DNA from: Skeletonema tropicum
Lineage: Eukaryota; Bacillariophyta; Thalassiosirophyceae; Thalassiosirales; Thalassiosiraceae
Length of the DNA: 64,000 nucleotides
Assembly (NCBI GenBank): GCA_037178625.1
Contig: CM074138.1
Span: forward strand, 1,860,001-1,924,000
Direction: 5' to 3'
Shown here: positions 54,724 to 64,000 of the stretch, in pieces
Position numbering within the stretch: the first letter of the stretch is position 1
Layout of the letters: every line of letters begins with the position of its first letter
The notes under the pieces: model-generated
Database searches by the model: none
Seen by the model: only the letters and a program-made list of their open reading frames with translations
What the model was told of the DNA's origin: nothing
Position numbers and translations under genes: made by a program

Positions 54724-56118
54724 GCCAAACCATGCAATGTGATCGGATGTAATAGTCAATCACAAGACGGAAAAGTGTGCATAAAACATGGAGCACCGTG
54801 GTCCAAGAAACAATGCAGCGTAGACAACTGCACCAAACAAGCTATTAATGGCGGAGTATGTCGTAGACACGGAGCAACGATAAAAGAATGTCATCATGAA
54901 GGATGCACTAAACATGTTCAACTTGGCGGAGCGTGTTATGAACACACTACTGTTAGACGATGCAGCCATATTGGTGACCGTGGTAGATGTTTAAATGAAG
55001 CTAAATCATGGGGGTTATGTGCCAGGCATGGAGGTCTTGTTCGACTTTGTTATTATAAAGGTTGCATCAATAAAACGTTTTGGGGATTGTGTCAATTACA
55101 TGGAGGACCGGACGAAGACTTTTGTTGTTTGGATGGATGTTCAAATTGTCTTCAGGATGATGGGGAAGAAAGCGATTCTGATGAGGGGGACAGAGTCAAG
55201 CTTTGCTTGCACAGAGGCTGTATAGATCTCGCTAAGGTTGGGGGAGTTTGCCATCGGCATTGTGACGAGGCGTATCTATATCCATTAGTATGTCAGCCGT
55301 GTGGTAAGAACAAAGTAAATAGCGAAGGTGTTGGAGAGAAGGGGTCAGATGAAGAGATGACGATCCTGCCAACGGGTGTCAAGCAAAATGTACATGAAAA
55401 AAATGTACCTAGAAAGCAAACAGTTCCAAAGAGCAATAATAATTTCACGCTTGCTTCGAGTGAGTCACAACCACCGAAGCCAGATGCTCCGTCAAAGCTT
55501 CGACTCCTCGAAGTTGTCGACCGTAATTGTGGTGGAAAGGATGAAAGGCACTGTGTACATGAAGGGTGCTTCAGGTATGCTATGGAAGAGGGGGGGCTGC
55601 GTTGCAAAAAGCACATAAATACGAAGACAGTCAAGACTTGCCGACAGGTTGGATGCTCAGAGCATGTTCCAATAATTGGAACATACTGCAAGCAGCATGT
55701 TATAATGCCACGTCCAGTGAAGCCACGCCCACCAACATCTATTTGCAACTATGCAGAATGTAACAATAAAGCTTTGAAACGTGGATTTTGTTCTCTACAC
55801 AAGCCAAAGATTATACACAAACGTTGCAGCCACGAAGTATGTTCGAGGTTCGCTAAAGCGAAAGGAGTTTGCATCACACATGGTGCGACTATCCAGCGTA
55901 AACTTTGCAGTGTTGCCGGGTGCCAAAACCAAGCTAAGCGACGAAGGGTTTGTAAGAAGCACGGAGCGTACGATGATTCAATTTTCGTCGACATATGATA
56001 TGTTTGCAAATGAATTATGATGGGATTGATATTTAAATGTCAAAATGTTTGTAATAGCTCAAACTTCTGATCTTTGGTTCAGCAGAAAACCTGTTCGTTT
56101 ACTCAAAATCAATCGTCT

Positions 56119-56376
56119 ATGGAGTACGATAGACCTTCCTCACATCTATCCATCAAAGTAGAAAATAATCAGCATAGATGCTTCTTTACAGCTGCCTATT
56201 ACTCATCGCATACACATGTTATTGAAAGGAAGCAAATGAGCGACGAAACTTTCTTGAATTGGTGGTCTGATGTGATACGTGGAAGTGCTGATTGTTTTCG
56301 GGCAATGTTATTATTTGCGTGGTGTCTGATAATTAGAGATAGAGATGGGCATGACGCTTTGCCAGAGCGGCTGTGA
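56119..56376 (+). CDS. Possible short protein downstream of the zinc-finger gene (85 aa)
   Basis: From the ATG at 56119 the frame reads MEYDRPSSHLSIKVENNQHR and later ETFLNWWSDVIRGSADCFRA, then MLLFAWCLIIRDRDGHD, to a stop at 56376. Composition is protein-like with a short hydrophobic segment, but I recognise no domain. It could be the tail of a neighbouring transcript or chance. Confidence 0.2.
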   Translation: MEYDRPSSHLSIKVENNQHRCFFTAAYYSSHTHVIERKQMSDETFLNWWSDVIRGSADCFRAMLLFAWCLIIRDRDGHDALPERL

Positions 56377-56511
56377 AGTTATACCTACATAATTAGATTG
56401 GACAACATTTACATCAAACAGGAATAAGTTATATATTTAAACGGTTACATAACTATACAGCTATACACATGAGATATGGGCTCTAAATTGTTCATGCCCT
56501 TCACCCAATGG

Positions 56512-57078
56512 TTATATAAATTCATCTGGCAAATACTGCAGACCCAACAAAGGGCTTGGTGACCCTCTCCTTAGATCCTCCAATTGTTGGAGGTCGATGC
56601 GTGCGCTGTCTTCGTGGTCCGCATCAGATGATGACGATGATGATGATGCAGTATCAGCGGTGTCAGCCCTCTTCTTCGTCCTTCGCGGCGGACTGAATGA
56701 TAGCAGCCGAATAATCTCGAGTGGACACGAAGACCTCTTGTCTTCTACACTGTCGCCATCACAATCACTGCTACCTTTACATTCCGGCGGCCAGCGATGA
56801 TCCATCACCATGTCTACTTGGGATAGGATGCCGCTGCAGCTAGAGCTCCAAGACACATCCAGAGGATCCGTGGCATTGGTACGGGAGGACTTGACGCTAG
56901 CATCGCTGCTGGGGCCTCCTTGGGGACGTTCCATTGACGACCACTCGTTAAATTTGAACGATGGTGCCCGCCGATGGGTTTGAGAGTTGGGTGATAATCC
57001 GGCGGATGAGTGGTAGCTATCATCGGAGGATTGCCGCTGGAGCTCTGGGTGCTGTTTATGCCTACCAAACAATTTCAT
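56512..57078 (-). CDS. Ser-rich hypothetical protein (188 aa)
   Basis: I prefer the ATG at 57078 (MKLFGRHKQHPELQRQSSDD). The frame is open to 57306, but the upstream translation (ITLRQSWPHWQLALLDKNTL) looks unrelated in composition. The protein is rich in Ser, Asp and Arg, with a likely phosphorylated style (SSDDSYHSSAGLSP, RRAPSFKFNEWSSME) and a run of Ser before SDADHEDSARIDLQQLEDLR. The end is GLQYLPDEFI. There is no membrane segment. No family recognised. Confidence 0.5.
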   Translation of the reverse strand: MKLFGRHKQHPELQRQSSDDSYHSSAGLSPNSQTHRRAPSFKFNEWSSMERPQGGPSSDASVKSSRTNATDPLDVSWSSSCSGILSQVDMVMDHRWPPECKGSSDCDGDSVEDKRSSCPLEIIRLLSFSPPRRTKKRADTADTASSSSSSSDADHEDSARIDLQQLEDLRRGSPSPLLGLQYLPDEFI

Positions 57079-57838
57079 GTTATTGTCTACACTACGAGGA
57101 GATACCGATGAATGACGTGAGGCAACAACAAAGTGATGATGATGTGTTAGTATTGTAAATTGTAACGTATTTTTGTCGAGCAAAGCCAATTGCCAATGCG
57201 GCCAACTTTGGCGGAGAGTGATATGATGAATGGTTTTGGGTGCGTTTCTTGATGCAGATCTTCCAGCTTCGGCAGTTGGAAGTGGAGCGAGGTTGGAGGT
57301 TGGCAACAGAGCTTCCCTGAATTTGCATTACCGGTTATGGATGTCCCGTGAATAAACATATTAATTCCCAACGTGATATTTTCAAAACATACCGTTCTAT
57401 AGACTTTTACGCGCCGACCGGTACTTACAAAACAGGACGCGTGTACTTTTACATAATCTGACGTCACAATAAAAGATGTTCCGGCGTTTCTTCTCATTGG
57501 CATTTTTACTGAGAATCACCATCGATCGAGACAGTCACATTTTTGTGAGCATCAACATGCCATGGACAGAAACAAGGTTACATAAAGATTTGTTGGCAGC
57601 GCAGCTTCAACGTCAACGTGAATTATTGTACGCCTGGTGCATCGACACTAACGTTGTCGTCTTCTTTCATACTCGCCACACTACTTTTGTGCAGCAAATG
57701 AATACTAAACACACATCATAAGAGTAATATCAAGGGGAGCATAGCGACAACTTACCGTTCGTCGTGAACACGGCTCTTGTCACCAAACAACAGAAGAATC
57801 ACACCGCAGAAACAAAATAGCAATATTCAGTAATAATC
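57079..57838. other. Bidirectional upstream region
   Basis: Lies between the minus-strand Ser-rich gene and the plus-strand gene at 57839, so it probably holds both promoters. Some open frames exist on both strands, none with a recognisable domain. Confidence 0.35.
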
Positions 57839-60160
57839 ATGGTCTCCGCAGAAGAAGCTAGGCAAAGGGCAGAAAAACGACGCCAGCGCATTTTAGCCAA
57901 ATCGGCTCAACGATTGGATGCAGTTAGTCATGGAATGGCATCCAAAGAAGCGGAAAATACTGTGCCTTTGTTTCCTGCGAGGAGAAGAAATAATCAAACT
58001 AGGAAGAAAAATGAGGCAGGCAGCAGCACCACCGATGGAGATGGTAATGACAATACCATCAAGCAAAGTGAAATAAAAAATGATGAGTCGTCGTCTGCTG
58101 GTGCAAAGGACATAATGATGTCATCCAACAAGACGGGCAAACCCCCAATGGATCCTTCCATCATCAAAACAGCAACAACAACCACCACCACCACCACAAG
58201 CGGCACCGCCACCACCACATCCTCCTATACCGCCACCCCCACCACCAATGATGCTGCCTCCAAAGATGGCGGAAAGAGCACAATGACATCCTCCACCATC
58301 AACTCTGCTTCCTCCTCCAACAAAAAAACCTACTATGTCAATTTTCTCTCCACCTACGAAGAAATGATCCGACAACAAGATTACGAATATGATGTCACCA
58401 CCAAACATTTACAGGGTGTCTTTGATCGTGTCCAATACCTGGGCCGTCACAGCAGCAGCAGCGGCGGTGGTGGTGGTAATGTCCGAAACAACAAAACGGC
58501 ACCACCACAAGATGATGATGATGGGAGAAGAGGTGGCACTGCAAAACAACGAATAATGCTAACCTACAGTCAAATTAGGCGGTGTCTCCTCCGCATGAAC
58601 ATTCCCTGGAACCGATCTCTACCCCCATCATCCACTGACGATGAAGTTAGTGTCAACAGTTTCAACTCGTTTTCTGCCGCAAGTGGTGTAAGTAGTGGAA
58701 ACCCTTTTTCCGCTGTGGGGAGGAAGCGGGATGTTATTACGACGGATGCACAGTTGATCATGTTGTTGACGGCGTTGGTGGAGGCTGAGGAGCGGTATCG
58801 AGCGGAACAAATGGCCAATAATGAAGAAGAAGAAGATGATGATGATGTGGAGAGGCGTGGTATCTCCTTTCCCGAGTTTGTGCAATGTTATCAACTCATT
58901 GTTGCCGGGATGCAATCATTGCAAATTTTGGATGTGGGTGGAGATGATAGTATTAAAGCACAGATTGTGGATCGTGTGACGGAACGTACATTTGGATTGA
59001 TACGTCCATTTGGACCGGATGCGATGTTGTACAAAGAGGGTAGTGCGGGAGAGGGGACGGCTACTGGTGCTGCTGCCAAGGGTGGTGGTGGTGGTGGTGG
59101 TGCTGATGATGGTCTATTGCCCAGTTCGAAACGAGCTGGATTAAGTGCCAAGGGGAAATCGATGCGTGGAAACGATACCAAGGGAGGACTGGGTGAAAAT
59201 GAAATCCAATCACTCATCCAGTCGAAAGATTCCAGAATCGCCATGCTAATTCATGAACATGAACAAGAAATGGACGTCCTGGAAAAGGGTATGGAGTCGC
59301 TCCGATCCAAACATGTACGTACTCGCAAATTGATGAAGTTGAGGAGGGGACTGTTATTGGTGGGGGCAACGATTTTGGGTGTTGCAGTGATAACATTTGT
59401 TAATACTCGGGAGCATCAATGGAGGGTGGATGTTGCAGATGGAATATCTGCAGTGAGAGAGGCGGAGAGGAAGGCGAATGCCAAGACTATTGCAAAGTTG
59501 AGTGAGAAGAGGGATGTTTTGGGAAGGAAAGTTGGCGATACAGAAGGAACAATGAGGTATTTGGTCAATCGCAATGAGGGAATTGATGCTTCCATAAAAG
59601 AGCTTGAGGCGGAGATGGAACGTGTTGACATGAAGTATTTTATTCGTATGGCTGATTTGCAGCGGTGCGTCGTGCAACAGAAGGAATTGGGGGAGGCACT
59701 GACAGAGGAATCTATCAAGATGAAGGAGATGAATGAGGAGTTGGGGTGGTGTCAGAGTCGCTCGCATTTCATGGAGAAGGAATTGAACACGTTGGAACAC
59801 GCTGACACTGATCAAAGGGATAAGGACGATGATAGTGGATTGACTGGTGACCAGGCACTCAACCTCGACATGAAGTACAACAAGTCAACACGTCACGCCG
59901 TGACTGTACGACAGGCATATTCTGCCGCAGCAGGGTTGGTCGTCAGCACGATGATCCACCAGCTCTTGCCTTTTGCTATCAAACTCTTTGCTCCCAAACC
60001 TGTCCAAGTAATTACAGAAGTTGTAGAAGCACCTGCACGACGTCGCTTCCCCTGGTGGAGACGAAACAAACGGACTGAGTTAGCTGTGGTTGATGGGATA
60101 TTTGGCAGCTCGATTTCCTATCTTTTGATTCGTGCAATTGCATTGTTCATTCTTCCGTGA
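57839..60160 (+). CDS. Membrane protein with GET2/CAML-like N-terminal motif and GET1-like coiled-coil topology (773 aa)
   Basis: Residues 2-33 (EEARQRAEKRRQRILAKSAQ then RLDAVSHG) match the pattern R-x-R-I-L ... R-L-x-x-V/I-x-x-G found at the N-terminus of GET2/CAML, where it docks the ATPase GET3. A long Ser/Thr/Gly low-complexity linker with simple codon repeats follows. A middle domain (about residues 160-370) has YEEMIRQQDYEYDVTTKH and ISFPEFVQCYQLIV, the latter faintly EF-hand-like. Hydrophobic segment 1 is at about 500-521 (GLLLVGATILGVAVITFV), then a charged coiled-coil region (about 525-665), segment 2 at about 693-717 (AYSAAAGLVVSTMIHQLLPF) and segment 3 at the C-terminus (GIFGSSISYLLIRAIALFIL). 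TM, coiled coil, TM, TM is the GET1/WRB layout. Tail-anchored-protein insertion at the ER is therefore a possibility, from pattern only. Confidence 0.7.
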   Translation: MVSAEEARQRAEKRRQRILAKSAQRLDAVSHGMASKEAENTVPLFPARRRNNQTRKKNEAGSSTTDGDGNDNTIKQSEIKNDESSSAGAKDIMMSSNKTGKPPMDPSIIKTATTTTTTTTSGTATTTSSYTATPTTNDAASKDGGKSTMTSSTINSASSSNKKTYYVNFLSTYEEMIRQQDYEYDVTTKHLQGVFDRVQYLGRHSSSSGGGGGNVRNNKTAPPQDDDDGRRGGTAKQRIMLTYSQIRRCLLRMNIPWNRSLPPSSTDDEVSVNSFNSFSAASGVSSGNPFSAVGRKRDVITTDAQLIMLLTALVEAEERYRAEQMANNEEEEDDDDVERRGISFPEFVQCYQLIVAGMQSLQILDVGGDDSIKAQIVDRVTERTFGLIRPFGPDAMLYKEGSAGEGTATGAAAKGGGGGGGADDGLLPSSKRAGLSAKGKSMRGNDTKGGLGENEIQSLIQSKDSRIAMLIHEHEQEMDVLEKGMESLRSKHVRTRKLMKLRRGLLLVGATILGVAVITFVNTREHQWRVDVADGISAVREAERKANAKTIAKLSEKRDVLGRKVGDTEGTMRYLVNRNEGIDASIKELEAEMERVDMKYFIRMADLQRCVVQQKELGEALTEESIKMKEMNEELGWCQSRSHFMEKELNTLEHADTDQRDKDDDSGLTGDQALNLDMKYNKSTRHAVTVRQAYSAAAGLVVSTMIHQLLPFAIKLFAPKPVQVITEVVEAPARRRFPWWRRNKRTELAVVDGIFGSSISYLLIRAIALFILP

Positions 60161-60907
60161 GGATAGAGGAGAGATCTGTGGATTCATACATTGCATTAAC
60201 AGATAGATTGGAACAGGTTATTCATTATTGAGGCATTGGTAGTGTCGCAAAGAGGATGGAGACTGAAATCATAGGCTGAAGGGAATTCAGCTATTGTGAG
60301 CGAGCGAGATCGGTCCTGAAGTACTATCATATATAGTATGGCGAATGGTAGCTTCCATAGATAATGTACCCTGATGAGTCCCTTATCACAAATAAGATAA
60401 AAGTCATTGCTCGCTCAGCATTGATTCCAAGTATTCGGCGCCTGCCACTTGACCATTCTATTTTATCACTCTCTCCATGCCACAATAGCACAGCCCTCTT
60501 TTGCATCATAATTTATTCCATTCTTTCTTGCTGTATGCTTAGACGCTATCCTCCTTCGCATTACCATCATTTGTGACCCATTTTTTGATAAGTAGAATCG
60601 TTAAACATCAATAGTCCTTGATCCTTGATCAATAGATACTACTGAAATGGCACCCCCAATATCTCGGGGATTGGTCAGAATATCACCATGACACGTTGCA
60701 GAGGCGTTCTAAACTCACTGAATGGAAACTTATTGGTCTTTGAACCATAAGAATCGGCCTATTCTTGACGAAGTTACGGCCGGAAGTCAAAATGAGGTAT
60801 GAATGAGGTATGGCAGGGATGGGTTAAAAACCATTTTCATTTTGGAGATGAATCTAATCTGATTTATGACAGATGACAGATGACACAGCCAGATGACGTA
60901 AATAAAT
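60161..60907. other. Intergenic, nothing recognised
   Basis: 3' flank of the membrane-protein gene. No supported gene or RNA. Confidence 0.35.
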
Positions 60908-62560
60908 TGGGTTCCCTCCTGGGGCCACTAATTAGCGGAAAAACCACTAATTAGTGGTCAGTTTACGTACTCCTACGACACACTTAGAATCGCTCAAACG
61001 TTCTATAATTCAGGTGGCACCCTCTTCAATGTCTTGACAATGCGTACACCCATTATCTCACGTGTTCCCTGGAGAGGGCCCAACCTATTAACGTTCAAAC
61101 ACTAGCCTACTGACAAATTTGGCGAACAGCCGACGAGTTTTTTTCGGAAGTTTTGCAACTTCAACTTGGGGGTACGTAGGAATTGATATCAAAAATGTTG
61201 CCACCCGTAGAACTCACATTTCATCACACCATCACCATGGCGAAAGAGGCCCAGCATACGAGCCGTCGTATCTGCATTTAGTAGATGCTTTTACCCATCA
61301 GAAAGCATACCACAACAGTCACAATATGAGTGGCTAACCAGGTGGTCGAAGAAGAGCATCGAGATGGCCTGGATCCTACAACAATCATGCACAAACTTCA
61401 CCGGCAACCGGATGATGTCCCAACCACCATGCAAAGTTATTTGCAGTCGACATACGACGGTATTGTACTCGAAAACAACGATCCCTACCCAAAGCGGCCA
61501 ACCTATCTACAGATGGGGACATGGAAAGCGGCCCATCTACCCAAGAGAGTTCGTTTTGGTTAGCATCTCACATGAATTGAAGCGACGGGGATGCGATGAT
61601 GACGATTTATCGACACAAATATAATGGCAATATTCAATAATTATTCGACAAATCAACCGCTTTAAATGGAATAAAAACAAAGACAGCATCATATGATATT
61701 AATTATAGGAATATTGTTGGTGGAATGGTCCAAATTAATGACAGGGCGGCTGCAGGTGATGCCAGGTTGTGGTGTAGCGCATTTTTTCCAAAAAAAAATT
61801 GGCATCCATCAGCACCAAATCACCACTCTATGATGTATGTTTGGCCAATAAGTAATGCAAATCCGATGGTGATCTCTTGCACAGCGACCACAACGACATT
61901 AATGTACACGACGATATCCTTTGATTGGCTGTTATCTCCGCTAAACCTGCGCCTACACCTCATTTCAGCAGAATTTGCGCTAATTTGCGCCCTTCTCGTG
62001 TCAAGATATCGCATACTAGAGTTGAGAATTCTCCACCCCAACGTGATTTTCGTCGTCAATCAGCCAAGTAAATGTTAGAACAACATCATATGCAGTGCAG
62101 GAAAGCTTCCTGCTCTCCTATTCGCCCCAACAGGCGAGCTAGACGGTCAAGCCCGTGCTTGAATTCAAGCCAGATTTTACAAAATGTCGGCAGAAGGTTG
62201 GCACACAGTACATCAAGGATAGGCGTGCCACATGCCGCATAGAGGTCAAAACCTACTCCACATATCATAAGAAGGTTCCCATGTGCACTGTTTGTTGGGG
62301 GAAGCATAAACAATTACACAACAACACATAATTCTCGACCACTAATTAGTGGTCACTAAAATAGCGATTTTATGGTGTGTATATAGCTATCTCTACTTCT
62401 ATTTGGGCGTTTTCATTGCGGATTTTTGGACTTGGACTCTGTTGTAGAGGTCTTTGGTGGTGTATTCCTTGAATGTTAGGGTTTGGGAGGTGTTAGAATG
62501 CCCTCTATATACCATCTACGTACGACCACTAATTAGTGGTTTTGGCCAGGAGGGAACCCA
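60908..62560. mobile_element. TIR element, 1,653 bp, with CCACTAATTAGTGG palindromes
   Basis: TGGGTTCCCTCCTGG at 60908-60922 is the exact reverse complement of 62546-62560. AAAT directly flanks both ends (60904-60907 and 62561-62564), a possible 4-bp target duplication. Near each end is the perfect 14-bp palindrome ccactaattagtgg (60944, 62339 and 62526), with a one-base variant at about 60925. Internal open frames (for example 61330-61563 with HRQPDDVPTTMQSYLQSTYD, and minus 62086-62313) are short and I cannot identify them, so I treat the element as non-autonomous, perhaps carrying captured sequence. Confidence 0.8.
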
Positions 62561-63600
62561 AAATGAAAATGACGAAGATCGAAGATGATCTCAGATGCTC
62601 TCAATCAGATGGCAGCTGTCAGCTCAGCTCAGCTGTCAGCTTGGTAATGACAACATGGAAATGACAACATGGAAAAGAAAAGGAAAAGGCCTGGAAAAGG
62701 CTGATGTTAGTAAGGTAAAACCACCAAACCGCTGTACTTTCTTAGTTCGTAGTTCGAGGGGGAGGGATGGAGACTAAGTGTATTGTCTCTCTCTCTCTCT
62801 CTCTAGCTCTAGAGTACGTAACTGCTATCAAGATCCGGGGGAGTTCTGGCCTTTTTTTACCGCTCAATCATTGGAGGGTCACAAAATAAATCAATATGAG
62901 TCAGAAATCCAATGTTGACGGCAACCTCTTTGTAGTAGTACAGCGAGAGAGTGAAGATGGACAAGAGATGGTACTCTCGAGGAGGCAGAGGCAGTGGCAA
63001 AGGCGTAATTAGCATCTCTGATTATGAATGATGACGAGGAGGAGGGCGGCGACTACTTACGATGGAACTGCTGTTGCATCTATGTTGAACATAATAAAAT
63101 TTGAGGTAGCTCGTGGCTCTCTCGATTATTGGGATACGGCGGTGAAACAGAGCAAAAGAGTTCATTCAAACAGGAGCAATTTCGTGTAGATAGAATGAAG
63201 ATAGAAGTGGAAAGAAGAATAAGGAAGAAAAAAAACATGAACAAAGAATGAAAGAACTGCTTGACTTCTCTTGAAAGTGGTCTTGATGGAGAAAGTGAAG
63301 CATGTGGTAACGTCTCGAACGGAACACTGGCGATGAATTCGATTGGTGAATGACGGCGATGGAGAGAAAATCTTGGGGGTAAATGACATACTTATTATTA
63401 TTGAGCCCTCGGTTTCAATTTCCCATGTTTCGTCGGCCAGAGAAACATGTGCGGGCCACTGTGGAATCAACATTTTCGATTAAGAGCTGTGAAATTTTCT
63501 CATCGAGTGTGTGAACATATTCACACAGAGTTGGAAGCCTCATTTCATGTTAGAAGAGTTGAATTGAGACAACAACGACAACACAAACTATCACGTTGCT
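62561..63600. other. Upstream region of the last gene; (CT)n microsatellite
   Basis: A run of tc repeats occurs at about 62785-62805 and a duplicated cagctcagctgtcag phrase near 62618. No firm gene. The 5' regulatory region of the gene at 63601 should lie here. Confidence 0.4.
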
Positions 63601-64000
63601 ATGCCTCGCCAATCAGGCCGCCGAGGGGGCAAATCCTCAAGGAATGGGGGGTCTGGGTCTGGGTATCATCGCGGTGCTAGGAAATACGGCACGCCAAACC
63701 GGAATGGAGGTGGACAAACGGGGCATTCACAGCCGAGGAATGAAGAGCGCCGTTTCTTTGACGCTTTGACGAAACACGAAGACTCTGTGATTCGGAGTGT
63801 GGATGAAGCGAAGCGTTTGATGAGAGCTGCCTTGGCGTTTGCAGCTTCAGATTCTGCACCAGCACTCTTGTATCGTCTCGATGAACACGCCGGTACAAGT
63901 GCACTCCGGAAGTGCTTGGAATTCTTTGACGCATCTTTATTTGAGGAGGGATTGCTTCCACTACTAGAGCGACTTGCACAGGAAGATCTCAACAAACCAG
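63601..64000 (+). CDS. N-terminus of a larger protein, cut by the window end
   Basis: From the ATG at 63601 the frame is open to the last base. A Gly/Arg/Asn-rich, RGG-like start (MPRQSGRRGGKSSRNGGSGS, then GYHRGARKYGTPNRNGGGQ) is followed by an alpha-helical region. That region includes RRFFDALTKHEDSVIRSVDE, LLYRLDEHAGTSALRKCLEF and FEEGLLPLLERLAQEDLNKP. The RGG-type start suggests RNA or nucleic-acid binding. The helical part reminds me of the N-terminus of NFX1-type zinc-finger/helicase proteins of diatoms, but that is a weak recollection. At least 133 residues are present. The complete product lies outside the window. Confidence 0.65.
   Translation, partial: MPRQSGRRGGKSSRNGGSGSGYHRGARKYGTPNRNGGGQTGHSQPRNEERRFFDALTKHEDSVIRSVDEAKRLMRAALAFAASDSAPALLYRLDEHAGTSALRKCLEFFDASLFEEGLLPLLERLAQEDLNKP

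Larger units (their letters stand above)
52928..55998 (+). pseudogene. CxxHG zinc-finger-repeat protein gene split by a transposon
   Basis: The 5' part (52928-53233) reads MSAYEPPPILLGAEVEGDAV and ends in basic, NLS-like sequence (SKRKRKGKSRPAKP). The 3' part (54733-55998) continues CNVIGCNSQSQDGKVCIKHG and has repeated fingers of the form C-x4-C ... G-x-C-x2-H-G, for example CSVDNCTKQAINGGVCRRHG, CHHEGCTKHVQLGGACYEH and CSVAGCQNQAKRRRVCKKHG. About ten fingers are visible in two groups around an acidic and Ser/Lys-rich linker (about 55150-55530). The two parts are in the same frame: the 9-bp target duplication GCCAAACCA (Ala-Lys-Pro) borders both sides of a 1,490-bp element, and removing the element plus one duplicate would leave the frame continuous. 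Diatom databases often label such proteins WRKY19-like. A role in nucleic-acid or protein binding is presumed. The 3' part has no ATG before its first finger. Confidence 0.85.

Noticed and set aside
54602..54796. Poly(A) run at about 54618 as the 3' end of a retroposed gene
   Set aside because: The run lies inside the 1,490-bp TIR element, not at an insertion boundary.
58121..58408. Gly-rich minus-strand frame opposite the 773-aa membrane protein
   Set aside because: Antisense of Thr/Ser codon repeats in the linker of the plus-strand gene.
63666..63995. Minus-strand open frames at the window end
   Set aside because: The plus strand has a better frame from 63601 with RGG-type start and helical protein-like composition; the minus frames are its antisense.

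Overview
The window looks like nuclear DNA of a diatom, most likely a centric (Thalassiosirales-type) species. The evidence is indirect and comes from gene content. There are spliceosomal introns of about 90-165 bp with GTGAGT-like donors and CAG acceptors. Several families are ones I know mainly from diatom genomes: a DUF6824 protein, a decayed ankyrin-repeat gene, a DUF839/PhoX-like protein, a short CxxC..CxxC zinc protein, a CxxHG zinc-finger protein, an SGNH-like three-exon protein and Ty1/copia-type gag remnants. One DEAD-box helicase has an ASA-W leader like the diatom plastid-import signal. I saw no rRNA, tRNA or CRISPR.

Layout. 0-4 kb: a perfect 272-bp inverted repeat that stops 2 bp before a short gene, then a frameshifted ankyrin-repeat pseudogene. 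4-11 kb: a region bounded by a 335-bp inverted repeat, holding an uncharacterised minus-strand gene with an internal tandem duplication, a two-exon DUF6824 gene and a J-domain relic. 11-14.7 kb: a multi-exon OS-9-like ER lectin with two MRH domains. 15-17 kb: an 84-bp coding-like minisatellite between direct repeats. 18.5-20.9 kb: a multi-exon gene ending in a PIF1-type helicase C-terminus, with frame breaks. 21-27 kb: repeats, a disordered 586-aa protein and two palindromic elements. 27.6-30.6 kb: a truncated and a long copy of a DUF839/PhoX-like secreted protein. 31-36 kb: a small zinc protein, the SGNH-like gene and the helicase.

36.6-52.6 kb is a tandem array with three copies of an intron-containing GT23 (alpha-1,6-fucosyltransferase-like) gene. 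Two long spacers, one about 5.0 kb and one about 5.3 kb, separate the copies, and a third spacer is truncated. The spacers carry decayed gag-like and other coding-like sequence. Each of the two long spacers has its own transposon insertion, and the other spacer preserves the empty site.

52.9-56 kb holds a zinc-finger gene split by a 1,490-bp element with a 9-bp target duplication; the reading frame matches exactly across the insertion. 56.5-60.2 kb has a Ser-rich protein and a 773-aa membrane protein with GET-receptor-like features. 60.9-62.6 kb is a TIR element marked by a 14-bp palindrome. The window ends inside a new plus-strand gene (63601 onward).

The genes do not form a common pathway. 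The main theme is recent duplication and transposon activity in a gene-poor, repeat-rich stretch. Several single-base frame breaks could be real decay or uncorrected draft-assembly errors.
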